DNA of 38,260 nt from an uncultured Candidatus Pelagibacter sp. GTDB lineage: Bacteria > Pseudomonadota > Alphaproteobacteria > Pelagibacterales > Pelagibacteraceae. The stretch lies in assembly GCA_905612375.1 (NCBI GenBank), contig CAJQRS010000050.1, forward strand, positions 1 to 38,260. The letters are read 5' to 3'. A model generated the notes under the pieces. The model was not told where the DNA came from and did no database searches. It worked only from the letters and a program-made list of their open reading frames with translations. Positions 29,702-38,260 of the stretch are shown here, piece after piece (the first letter of the stretch is position 1; every line of letters begins with the position of its first letter). The translations under genes were made by a program, and so were the position numbers.

Positions 29702-30565
29702 ATGAAACAATTAAGCCTTTTTATTGAATTAACAAGATTAAAAAAGCCAATTGGTTTTATGCTTTTATTTTGGCCTTGTGCATGGGGATTAACGCTTGCA
29801 TATGATTTTTCAAACAATCTTAATAACTACTTTTTTTATTTAACTTTATTTTTTTTGGGCGCAGTTTTAATGCGCTCTGCAGGATGTATTGTAAATGACA
29901 TGCTAGATAAGGAATTTGATAAAAAAGTTTTCAGAACAAAAAATAGACCTATAGCATCTGGAAAGGTATCTATAAAACTTGGTTTTACATACACAATTTT
30001 CTTATGTCTCATGGCCCTCCTAGTTTTATTAAATTTTAATACTTTTACAATTATATTGGCATTAGGATCCATGCCTTTAGCATTTAGTTATCCGTTAATG
30101 AAAAGATATACATATTGGCCACAGTTATTCCTTGGTATTACTTTTAATTATGGTTTAATTCTTGGGTGGGTTTCCACTGCAAATCAAATAGAATTAGTAC
30201 CTATAATACTTTATATAGGAGCCATATTTTGGACACTAGGTTTCGACACAATATATGGCTATCAAGATATAAAGGATGATGAAATTATAGGAGTTAAATC
30301 AACATCAATAAAGTTTAAAAAAAATCCAAAATTATTTTTAATAATATGTTACTCAATCTTCATAATATCTATAATTATAATAAGTTTTATTATGAAATTT
30401 AACTCAACGTTCTATCTTTTTCTAATCATTCCAATTTTACATTTATTTTTATACCAAATTTATAATTTTGAATTTAAAGATCCAAAAAACAGTCTGAAAA
30501 CTTTTAAAACCAACAATCTACTTGGTGCAATTATTCTATTTAATATTTTGATTGGAAAGACTTAA
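29702..30565 (+). CDS. ubiA: 4-hydroxybenzoate polyprenyltransferase (UbiA)
   Basis: RSAGCIVNDMLDKEFDKKVFRTKNRPIASGKVS and DTIYGYQDIKDDEIIGVKSTSIKF. Confidence 0.95.
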   Translation: MKQLSLFIELTRLKKPIGFMLLFWPCAWGLTLAYDFSNNLNNYFFYLTLFFLGAVLMRSAGCIVNDMLDKEFDKKVFRTKNRPIASGKVSIKLGFTYTIFLCLMALLVLLNFNTFTIILALGSMPLAFSYPLMKRYTYWPQLFLGITFNYGLILGWVSTANQIELVPIILYIGAIFWTLGFDTIYGYQDIKDDEIIGVKSTSIKFKKNPKLFLIICYSIFIISIIIISFIMKFNSTFYLFLIIPILHLFLYQIYNFEFKDPKNSLKTFKTNNLLGAIILFNILIGKT

Positions 30566-30572
30566 GGTATTA

Positions 30573-32315
30573 ATGAAAAAAATAGATATTTTAAAAAGAC
30601 TTTATTTTGAATATACAAAAAAACACATAAAAAAAATAATATTATCTTTGTTTTTTGCCCTATTGGTTGCCGGTAGTACCTCATTAATTGCCTATCTTTT
30701 AGATCCTGCAATTGAAAAAATATTTATTGAAAAAGATCAAACATTAATACTCATTATTCCAATCTTTATTGTTATTGCTTTTGCCACAAAAGGTTTGTCT
30801 TTATATTTTGCAAAAGTTTTAATGATAGGAGTTTCAGAGGAGGTAAGAAAAGATTTACAGTGCGCTATGTTAGGAAACCTAATATCTGCTGATACAGCAT
30901 TGATAGATGGCAAGCATACTGGAAAATTTATATCAGTTTTAACTAATGATGTTGCTCATATAATAAATTTAATTAGTACTGCAGTTCTTAATGCGTTTAA
31001 AGATAGTTTAACCCTAATAGGTCTTCTCACAGTTATGTTTTTTCAAAACTGGCAACTTTCTTTAATAGCAATTATAATGATTCCTTTGGCTTCCCTTGCT
31101 GCTAAATCACTGGGAAAAAGAATAGGAAAGGTTTCAACTGAACAAATGCTAAAAGCAGGTTTACTTAATACGTATCTAATAGAATTATTTAAAAATCATA
31201 AACTAATCAAAATATTTCAACAAGAAAAACATGAAAATGAAAGAGCTGACAAATTTATAAATGACGTAAAAGAAAAATCTAAAAAAATTGCAACTATATA
31301 TGTTAGGTCCTCACCAATAATGGAAACTCTAACTGGAATTATGATTGCAGTATTAATTTTTTATTCTGGAAAACTTGTTTTGAGAAATGAGATAGATGTA
31401 AATAATTTTTTTTCTTTTCTTGCGGCAATGATGTTGGCATATCAGCCTGTAAGATCACTAGCCACTTTGAATATCACAATTAGTCAAGGTTTATCAGCTG
31501 CTACCCGAATATTGCCAATTATTGATGAAAAATCAAAACTAATTGAAAATGAAGATGATGTTGAAATTAAAATCAACAAAGGAAACATAGAATTCAAAAA
31601 TGTTTTTTTTAAATACGATCAAGAAAGAACAAAAAATACTTTAAATTCTGTTAGTTTAAAGATATTAGGTGGTAAAATGACCTCCATTGTTGGTCATAGT
31701 GGTGCTGGAAAATCTACAATATTAAATTTGATCCCCAGATTTTATGATATTAATTCGGGCGATATAGAGATTGATAGTCAATCAATATATAAATCTAGCA
31801 TAAACTCTTTGAGACAAAATATTTCGCTAGTAAGTCAAGACACAACTTTATTTGATGACACTATTCGGAATAATATCGCCTACGCAAATTTAAATGCGAC
31901 CCAGAATGAAATAGAAGAAGCAGCTAAGCATTCTTATGCAAGTGAATTTATAGAAAAACTTCCTAATCAATATGAAACAATTATTGGTGAAAATGGAACA
32001 AGATTATCCGGAGGTGAAAAACAAAGGTTATCTATAGCCCGTGCAATACTCAAGAAAAGTAAAATCATTCTTCTTGATGAGGCAACTTCTTCACTTGATG
32101 CCGATACTGAGAATAAAATTCAAGAGGCTATAAATTTTTTGACTAAAGATAGAACTACAATTGTCATAGCCCATAGATTATCAACAATTCTTAATTCAGA
32201 TAAAATTTATGTTATAGATTCTGGAAAAGTCGCCAGTGAAGGAACTCACGATGAACTATTGATAAATTCATCAGTTTATAAGAGCTTCTACGAAAAACAA
32301 ATTAGAAAAGTTTAA
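30573..32315 (+). CDS. msbA: Lipid A export ABC transporter (MsbA-like)
   Basis: TM domain plus NBD with VGHSGAGKS, LSGGEKQRLSIARAI, LLDEATSSLD; followed by waaA and lpxK. ATG at 30573 preferred. Confidence 0.9.
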   Translation: MKKIDILKRLYFEYTKKHIKKIILSLFFALLVAGSTSLIAYLLDPAIEKIFIEKDQTLILIIPIFIVIAFATKGLSLYFAKVLMIGVSEEVRKDLQCAMLGNLISADTALIDGKHTGKFISVLTNDVAHIINLISTAVLNAFKDSLTLIGLLTVMFFQNWQLSLIAIIMIPLASLAAKSLGKRIGKVSTEQMLKAGLLNTYLIELFKNHKLIKIFQQEKHENERADKFINDVKEKSKKIATIYVRSSPIMETLTGIMIAVLIFYSGKLVLRNEIDVNNFFSFLAAMMLAYQPVRSLATLNITISQGLSAATRILPIIDEKSKLIENEDDVEIKINKGNIEFKNVFFKYDQERTKNTLNSVSLKILGGKMTSIVGHSGAGKSTILNLIPRFYDINSGDIEIDSQSIYKSSINSLRQNISLVSQDTTLFDDTIRNNIAYANLNATQNEIEEAAKHSYASEFIEKLPNQYETIIGENGTRLSGGEKQRLSIARAILKKSKIILLDEATSSLDADTENKIQEAINFLTKDRTTIVIAHRLSTILNSDKIYVIDSGKVASEGTHDELLINSSVYKSFYEKQIRKV

Positions 32316-33562
32316 TGTTTGTTCTATACGGGCTATTAGCTAATTTGATTTTAATTCTTTCTCCAATAATTATTTTTATAAGGTTACTAAAAGGTAAGGA
32401 AGATTTAAACAGATTTAAAGAAAAGTTTGCTTTTTATAAAAGAAAAAAAGTTAGTGGAAAATTGATTTGGTTTCATGGTGCAAGTGTTGGTGAAATGCTC
32501 AGTGTAATTCCCTTAATTGAAAAATTAGAGAAAGATAAAAAAGTAAAACAAATTTTAATAACGTCAAACACAATCAGTTCATCCAATATATTATCCAATT
32601 TAAAGCTAAAAAAAACAATTCATCAATTCTTTCCAATCGATACTAATTATCACAGTCAAAAATTTATAAATTACTGGAAACCATCAGTTGCAATTTTTAT
32701 AGACTCTGAAATATGGCCCAATATGATTGTAAATATTAAGAAAAAATCCATCCCATTAATACTTCTAAACGCAAGAATTACCGATAAATCTTTTAGAAAA
32801 TGGAAAATATTCTCCTCAAGTACAAAAAATCTTTTCAAAAAATTTGACCTATGCTTGTCCTCAAGTTTAAAAACTAAAAAATATCTTAAATTATTAGGTG
32901 CTAAAAAAATAAAATTTATAGGCAATCTAAAATTTTCAGAAAGTGAAAAAAATGTCAACTCTTTAAGTAATAAGTTAAAAAAAAAGTTTTTATCTAGAAA
33001 AATATGGTGTGCATCAAGCACTCATGGTATTGAAGAAAAAATTTGTGCAACTACTCATAAGAGACTTAAAAATAAATATAAAAATTTATTAACAATAATA
33101 ATACCCAGACATATCAATAGGACGAAGAAAATTATAAATATAATAAAAAAGTTAGACTTAAAAATTCATCTTCATGATTCAAAAAAAGAAATGGATAATA
33201 AGACAGACATATACTTAGTAAACTCATTTGGCCAAACAAAGTCATTCTTCAAAATGTGCAAAATAGTTTTCTTGGGAGGGTCAATGATTAAACACGGCGG
33301 TCAAAATCCTCTTGAAGCAGCTAGATATGGTTGTAAAATTTTACATGGTACTTATATTTGGAATTTTGATGAAATATATGCACTACTAAAAAAATATAAA
33401 ATGTCCAATAAAGTTATGAATTCAAATCAATTGACCCATAAAGTGGACGAAATGTTTAACAATAAAAATAATTCTAAAAATTTAGAATTAAAAATTAGAA
33501 ACCTGGGGGGTATAATTTTAAATTCTACCTTAAAAGAAATAAATTTTTATATTAATAGATAA
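32315..33562 (+). CDS. waaA: 3-deoxy-D-manno-octulosonic acid transferase (WaaA/KdtA)
   Basis: LIWFHGASVGEMLSVIPLIEKL, FIDSEIWPNMI, LLNARITDKSFRKW, GGSMIKHGGQNPLEAA. Confidence 0.96.
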   Translation: MFVLYGLLANLILILSPIIIFIRLLKGKEDLNRFKEKFAFYKRKKVSGKLIWFHGASVGEMLSVIPLIEKLEKDKKVKQILITSNTISSSNILSNLKLKKTIHQFFPIDTNYHSQKFINYWKPSVAIFIDSEIWPNMIVNIKKKSIPLILLNARITDKSFRKWKIFSSSTKNLFKKFDLCLSSSLKTKKYLKLLGAKKIKFIGNLKFSESEKNVNSLSNKLKKKFLSRKIWCASSTHGIEEKICATTHKRLKNKYKNLLTIIIPRHINRTKKIINIIKKLDLKIHLHDSKKEMDNKTDIYLVNSFGQTKSFFKMCKIVFLGGSMIKHGGQNPLEAARYGCKILHGTYIWNFDEIYALLKKYKMSNKVMNSNQLTHKVDEMFNNKNNSKNLELKIRNLGGIILNSTLKEINFYINR

Positions 33563-34503
33563 TGAGATTTAAAAAACCTAAATTTTGGGATTCAAAAAAA
33601 CGTACTCTTCTTTCTTTTCTTTTACAGCCATTAACACTTCCCATAATAATAAATAATTTTTTTTTAGGGTTAAAAAAAAATGATAAAATTAATCATAAGA
33701 TAAAAAAGATTTGTATCGGCAATATATACTTAGGTGGCACTGCAAAAACACCTCTATCAATAAAAATTAATAAAATTTTAAGTAATCTAAATTTTCGAAC
33801 GGCAACTATTAAAAAATTTTATAAAGATCAAATTGATGAGCAGAAAATACTTAGTAAACGAACTAAATTGTATTGTTTAAAGAATAGAAAGGAAGCAATT
33901 AATGAGGCTATTAAAGATAATATTGATGTCGTTATTTTTGACGATGGTCTTCAAGACAGATCAGTGAGTTATGATCTAAGATTTGTATGTTTTAATAATA
34001 TAAAATGGATTGGGAATGGACAATTAATACCCGCTGGTCCTTTAAGAGAAAAAATAGAAAGTATCTCGAAATACGATGCTGTGTTTATTAATGGAAATAT
34101 AAACGATAACAGTGATTTGAAGTTATTAATTAAAAAATATAATAAAGACATACAAATTTTTGAGACTTTTTATAGACCTATCAACATTGAGGAATTTAAT
34201 GTTAAAGAAAAATATATAATTTTTTCTGGGATTGGTAACCCAGAAAGTTTTAAAGAAACATTAATGCAGAATAAACTAAATATAGTTAAAGAAATTATCT
34301 TTCCCGATCATCACAATTATGTTCAAAATGATATTGATTATATAAGATTACAAGCAAAACATTTGGGTGCAATAATATTAACAACAGAAAAAGATTATGT
34401 GAAAATTAATTCTAATAAAAATCATGATATTAAATTTTTAGAAATTGAGCTTGATATCAAAGAAGAGGAAAAGTTAATTAACTATTTAAAACTACATCTA
34501 TGA
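33562..34503 (+). CDS. lpxK: Tetraacyldisaccharide 4'-kinase
   Basis: CIGNIYLGGTAKTPLSIKI, VIFDDGLQDRSVSYDL, PAGPLREKIES, FPDHHNYVQNDI. Confidence 0.95.
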   Translation: MRFKKPKFWDSKKRTLLSFLLQPLTLPIIINNFFLGLKKNDKINHKIKKICIGNIYLGGTAKTPLSIKINKILSNLNFRTATIKKFYKDQIDEQKILSKRTKLYCLKNRKEAINEAIKDNIDVVIFDDGLQDRSVSYDLRFVCFNNIKWIGNGQLIPAGPLREKIESISKYDAVFINGNINDNSDLKLLIKKYNKDIQIFETFYRPINIEEFNVKEKYIIFSGIGNPESFKETLMQNKLNIVKEIIFPDHHNYVQNDIDYIRLQAKHLGAIILTTEKDYVKINSNKNHDIKFLEIELDIKEEEKLINYLKLHL

Positions 34504-35360
34504 AAACAATCAAATATTTTATTCAATTCTTGATCATATCAGCTCTTTTTTTAATATTTAAAATTTTAGGTTTACAACTTGCTTCATTTGTATCAAGTAA
34601 AATTATATCTTTTGTTGGGCCTCTTTTTAGATCAAAAGATTTAATAATATCCAATATACTAAGAGCACTTCCTGATTTAGATAAAAAAGAAACTAAAAAA
34701 ATTATAAAAAATATGTGGGTTAATTATGGAAGAATGCTTGCAGAATATATTTTTATAAAAGAATTTAGAGAGTTAAAATTTCAAGATAATATTGAAATTT
34801 ATGGACAAAATATCCTTGAAAGAATTAGAAAAGATAACGTACCTGTAATATTTGTTTCTGGGCATTTTAATAATTTTGAATTAATGGCTATGCATATAGA
34901 AAAGTCAGGTATTAATTTGGCTGCCATCTACAGACCTCTTAATAATAGATTTTTAAATATTATAATGGAAAGAATAAGAAAAAAATATATCTGTAAAAAT
35001 CAAATTAAAAAAGGTATTTCTGGAACAAAACAATTACTTTACTTTTTTAAAAAAAAAACCTCTATAGCGTTAATGATTGATCAAAGAGTTTCTCAAGGTA
35101 TCAAGTCTAATTTTTTTAAACATGAGGCGCTCACTACAACTATACCTGCTCAATTTGTAAAAAAATTTAAATGCAAGGTTGTACCTATTTATATCGAGAG
35201 AACTCAAGGTGTTAATTTTAAATTAACTATTCATGAACCTTTGGAATACGCAGATAATGAGACAATTGAATCAATTACTTTAGATCTAAATTGTTTTCTT
35301 GAAAAACTAATTTTAAAAAATCCTGAGCAATGGATTTGGTCGCACAATCGCTGGAAGTAA
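34500..35360 (+). CDS. lpxL: Lipid A biosynthesis lauroyl acyltransferase (LpxL/HtrB family)
   Basis: VSGHFNNFELMAMHIEKSG, AIYRPLNNRFLN, IMRQR-like ALMIDQRVSQGI, PEQWIWSHNRWK. Confidence 0.93.
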   Translation: MKTIKYFIQFLIISALFLIFKILGLQLASFVSSKIISFVGPLFRSKDLIISNILRALPDLDKKETKKIIKNMWVNYGRMLAEYIFIKEFRELKFQDNIEIYGQNILERIRKDNVPVIFVSGHFNNFELMAMHIEKSGINLAAIYRPLNNRFLNIIMERIRKKYICKNQIKKGISGTKQLLYFFKKKTSIALMIDQRVSQGIKSNFFKHEALTTTIPAQFVKKFKCKVVPIYIERTQGVNFKLTIHEPLEYADNETIESITLDLNCFLEKLILKNPEQWIWSHNRWK

Positions 35361-35369
35361 AGCTAACTT

Positions 35370-35558
35370 TTATTTTTTTTCTTTTTTTATTCCCGCTTCT
35401 TTGTATGAATAATATGGTTCTTGCAACTCAACATTCCAGTAATTAAGCTCTTCTAAATTAATAATTTTACCTGATATGGCACAAATTACATAATCACCCT
35501 CTTCAATAATTTTAAAATTATTTGGTAAATATTTTATTTTTGCTAATTTTTTATTCAT
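35370..35558 (-). CDS. DUF2093 family protein
   Basis: YLPNNFKIIEEGDYVICAISGKIINLEELNYWNVELQEPYYS matches the alphaproteobacterial DUF2093 pattern. ATG at 35558 preferred over the track start, which would overlap purD. Confidence 0.85.
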   Translation of the reverse strand: MNKKLAKIKYLPNNFKIIEEGDYVICAISGKIINLEELNYWNVELQEPYYSYKEAGIKKEKK

Positions 35559-35579
35559 TTTTAGTCTATATGTTAATAC

Positions 35580-36845
35580 ATGAAAGTTGGAATAATAGGA
35601 AGTGGTGGTCGTGAACATGCCATATGTTACTCATTATATGGTCTGATTGAGATTGAAAGACTTTACTGTTTCCCTGGCAATGCTGGAACATCAAGAATTG
35701 CTGAAAATATTTCACTAAACCTAGAAAACTTTAATGAATTAAAGGATTTTATAAAAGCTAATAAAATTGATTTAATCGTAGTTGGTCCTGAAAAACCCTT
35801 GGTAGATGGCATAGTAGACTTTCTAGAAGCCCATAATATAAAAGTTTTTGGACCAAATAAGCTAGCTTCCCAGCTCGAGGGTTCTAAAATTTTTACAAAA
35901 AATCTTTGTAAGAAGCACAACATACCCACAGCAAAATTTGGTATTTTTGATAATATTGATAAAGCAACCTTATTTATAAGTAAAACTGAATATCCAATAG
36001 TTGTAAAAGCAGATGGATTGGCTTCTGGAAAAGGTGTTTATATTTGTGAGAATGATAAAGAGGCTAAAACAGCAATAAAAGAAATATTTGAAGGAAAATT
36101 TGGAAAAGCTGAAAACTTACTTATTGAAGAATTCCTTAAAGGTGAAGAAATGAGCTACTTCATTATTACAGATGGTAAAACTATAAAAAAATTTGAAACT
36201 GCTCAGGATCATAAAAGAGCATTGGAAGGTGATATGGGAAAAAATACTGGTGGTATGGGTGCCTACTCTCCTTCAAGATTAATTAATAAAGAATTAGATA
36301 AAAAAATTATGTCTAAAATAATTGAACCGACAATAAAGGGTCTTAGGGAAATTGGAACAAATTATAAAGGATTTTTATATGTGGGATTAATGATCGTTAA
36401 AAATGAACCTTATTTAATTGAATATAATGTACGTATGGGAGATCCAGAATGTCAAACAATACTACCCAAACTAAAAAGTAACTTATTAGAAATTTTTTTA
36501 GCTTGCTGTAATGAAAAGTTAAATGAGGTGTCTATAAAATGGAAAAATAAAAAAAGCTTATGTATTGTTTTATGCTCCAAGGGATATCCTGATGAATTTA
36601 AAACTAATGTATTAATAAATAATATTAATCAAATTAAACTTAACAAAGATGAATATTGTTATCACGCAGGTACAACAAAAAATAAAGAACAAGTTTATTC
36701 AAATGGTGGAAGAGTATTGAGTTTTGCTTTTTTGTCAGAAAGCTTTTCTGATGCAAGGATAAGAATAATAAATTCTATTAATACCTTAAATTGGGAAAAT
36801 GGTTTTTATCGAAAAGATATTGGTTTTAAAGTAATAGATGAATGA
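35580..36845 (+). CDS. purD: Phosphoribosylamine-glycine ligase
   Basis: MKVGIIGSGGREHAICYSL, FPGNAGTSRIA, YNVRMGDPECQTILPKL. Confidence 0.98.
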   Translation: MKVGIIGSGGREHAICYSLYGLIEIERLYCFPGNAGTSRIAENISLNLENFNELKDFIKANKIDLIVVGPEKPLVDGIVDFLEAHNIKVFGPNKLASQLEGSKIFTKNLCKKHNIPTAKFGIFDNIDKATLFISKTEYPIVVKADGLASGKGVYICENDKEAKTAIKEIFEGKFGKAENLLIEEFLKGEEMSYFIITDGKTIKKFETAQDHKRALEGDMGKNTGGMGAYSPSRLINKELDKKIMSKIIEPTIKGLREIGTNYKGFLYVGLMIVKNEPYLIEYNVRMGDPECQTILPKLKSNLLEIFLACCNEKLNEVSIKWKNKKSLCIVLCSKGYPDEFKTNVLINNINQIKLNKDEYCYHAGTTKNKEQVYSNGGRVLSFAFLSESFSDARIRIINSINTLNWENGFYRKDIGFKVIDE

Positions 36846-37405
36846 GAATAATATCTGGAAAATTAAAAGGGAAGAAAATTCATGAACCTAAAGATATAAA
36901 TACAAGGCCACTTAAAGACCTAACTAAAGAGTCAGTATTTAATATAATAACACACTCCAATAAACTCAACGTAAAGTTTGAAAATTCAAAAGTTTTAGAT
37001 TTATTTTCAGGCGTAGGATCCTTTGGTCTAGAATGTTTATCTAGAGGTTCTTCTGACATAACTTTTATAGAAAATTATAAAGGTGTTTTACCTATATTGA
37101 AAAAAAATATTCTTAATCTTAACTGTCAAAATAACTCTTCAATTATTGAAATTGATATAATCAATGATTTAAATTTTAAAATTTTTAAAAAAAAATTTGA
37201 TATTGTTTTTATGGATCCACCCTATAAAGAAAAAAGTTTAACTAGCTTATTGGGTAAGATTGTTGAGTTTAATATCTTAAACGAAGATGGAGTAATTATC
37301 ATACATAGGCATAAAAACGAACAAGATTCATTTCCGGATAAATTTAAAATTATTGAGCAGAAAAAATATGGAATATCAAAAGTAATTTTTGGAAGTTATC
37401 ACTAA
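36842..37405 (+). CDS. rsmD: 16S rRNA m2G966 methyltransferase (RsmD)
   Basis: MRIISGKLKGKKI, RPLKDLTKESVFNII, VLDLFSGVGSFGLECLSRG, FDIVFMDPPY. Confidence 0.96.
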   Translation: MRIISGKLKGKKIHEPKDINTRPLKDLTKESVFNIITHSNKLNVKFENSKVLDLFSGVGSFGLECLSRGSSDITFIENYKGVLPILKKNILNLNCQNNSSIIEIDIINDLNFKIFKKKFDIVFMDPPYKEKSLTSLLGKIVEFNILNEDGVIIIHRHKNEQDSFPDKFKIIEQKKYGISKVIFGSYH

Positions 37406-38260
37406 ACTATTATTTTATTTGTTTCTTTTTTTACCAATTCAACAGAAGGTTGATCATATGGATTAATCTTCAATGCCCTACCTATTAATATGGTTTCTAA
37501 AATAAAAAAACAAAATAACTCCCCTAAAGTTTTTTCATCCCGTTTGATTAATTCAAAACTTCTAAAAGGGATATTTTTTTTTAAAAAAACTTTTTCAGTA
37601 GCTAATTTTTGAGAAAAAATTATTTTATCAAAACTTTTATTTTTTAAATAATTGTGACTAGATAAAATTTTATTTTTGTTTATTTTTTGTGTTTTATTGT
37701 CTTTTACGTAAAAAAATGTAAAAAAATTGTTTTTTGGCCCATCTAGATAGAGTTGTAAAACACTGTGATTGTCCTTGGGCATATCAGAAATTATTGGCAT
37801 AATTCCATTCCCCTTTTTGCCCAAACTTTCTGCCATTAATTGCTGGTACCATTTAAATAAATTATTTGAGCTTTCGTCATAATTGAGAATAATTGAGTTA
37901 AATTTTTTTTGTTTTAAAAAATAAAGTGTATTGGCTACATTATTTGTTAATCCATTGATAAATTTTTTGTTTTTAATCAAGTAGTTAAGTTGTTTAAATT
38001 TTTTTACATTTAAGCCCATAAGTTCAGATGGCAACATCCCAACTTCAGATAAAACAGAATATCTACCACCTATAAAATTGTTGTGATGAACAATTTCAGC
38101 TTTTAGTTTTTCAGCTAACGAATGTAAATAACTTTTTTTATTTTCTGTAATAAAGATATTTTTATCTTTATTTCTTATAATAACATTCGAATTAGATATT
38201 GTTTCAAGTGTATTTCCTGACTTTGAAACAATCAAATTAACATAATTTTTTTTTTGATTA
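37402..38260 (-). CDS. pgi: Glucose-6-phosphate isomerase, C-terminal part (5' truncated by window edge)
   Basis: VSKSGNTLET, GGRYSVLSEVG, WYQQLMAESLGKKGNGIMP, NPYDQPSVELVK. The frame stays open through the window end. Confidence 0.93.
   Translation of the reverse strand, partial: NQKKNYVNLIVSKSGNTLETISNSNVIIRNKDKNIFITENKKSYLHSLAEKLKAEIVHHNNFIGGRYSVLSEVGMLPSELMGLNVKKFKQLNYLIKNKKFINGLTNNVANTLYFLKQKKFNSIILNYDESSNNLFKWYQQLMAESLGKKGNGIMPIISDMPKDNHSVLQLYLDGPKNNFFTFFYVKDNKTQKINKNKILSSHNYLKNKSFDKIIFSQKLATEKVFLKKNIPFRSFELIKRDEKTLGELFCFFILETILIGRALKINPYDQPSVELVKKETNKIIV

Overview
AT-rich, gene-dense bacterial chromosome segment with no mobile elements, CRISPR arrays, rRNA or tRNA that I could recognise. 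The protein families and architecture fit a streamlined marine alphaproteobacterium, most likely SAR11/Pelagibacterales (inference). In order: 3' end of smc; an F0 ATP synthase operon (atpI-atpB-atpE-atpF'-atpF); a retinal/carotenoid operon without an opsin (crtI-crtB-crtY-blh) running into ispH-thrB-rnhA; peroxiredoxin and thrC; a ~10 kb respiratory island with two complete A-type cytochrome c oxidase gene sets plus assembly factors (ctaB, Sco1, Surf1, ctaG) and several small membrane proteins, one of which (41 aa) is missing from the ORF track; rsmE; an L-2-haloacid dehalogenase; a betaine-homocysteine methyltransferase gene (bhmT) with a SAM-II + terminator + SAM-V-like tandem leader; an HxlR regulator divergent from a CDGSH-DoxX-pirin-quinone reductase operon; ubiA; a lipid A/Kdo operon (msbA-waaA-lpxK-lpxL); purD; rsmD; and a truncated pgi. 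The most interesting signal is the bhmT leader. Between the SAM-V-like element and bhmT there is a 24-codon ORF overlapping the bhmT start, and a perfect 10-bp hairpin that hides the bhmT Shine-Dalgarno. This suggests a third, translation-coupled layer of control.
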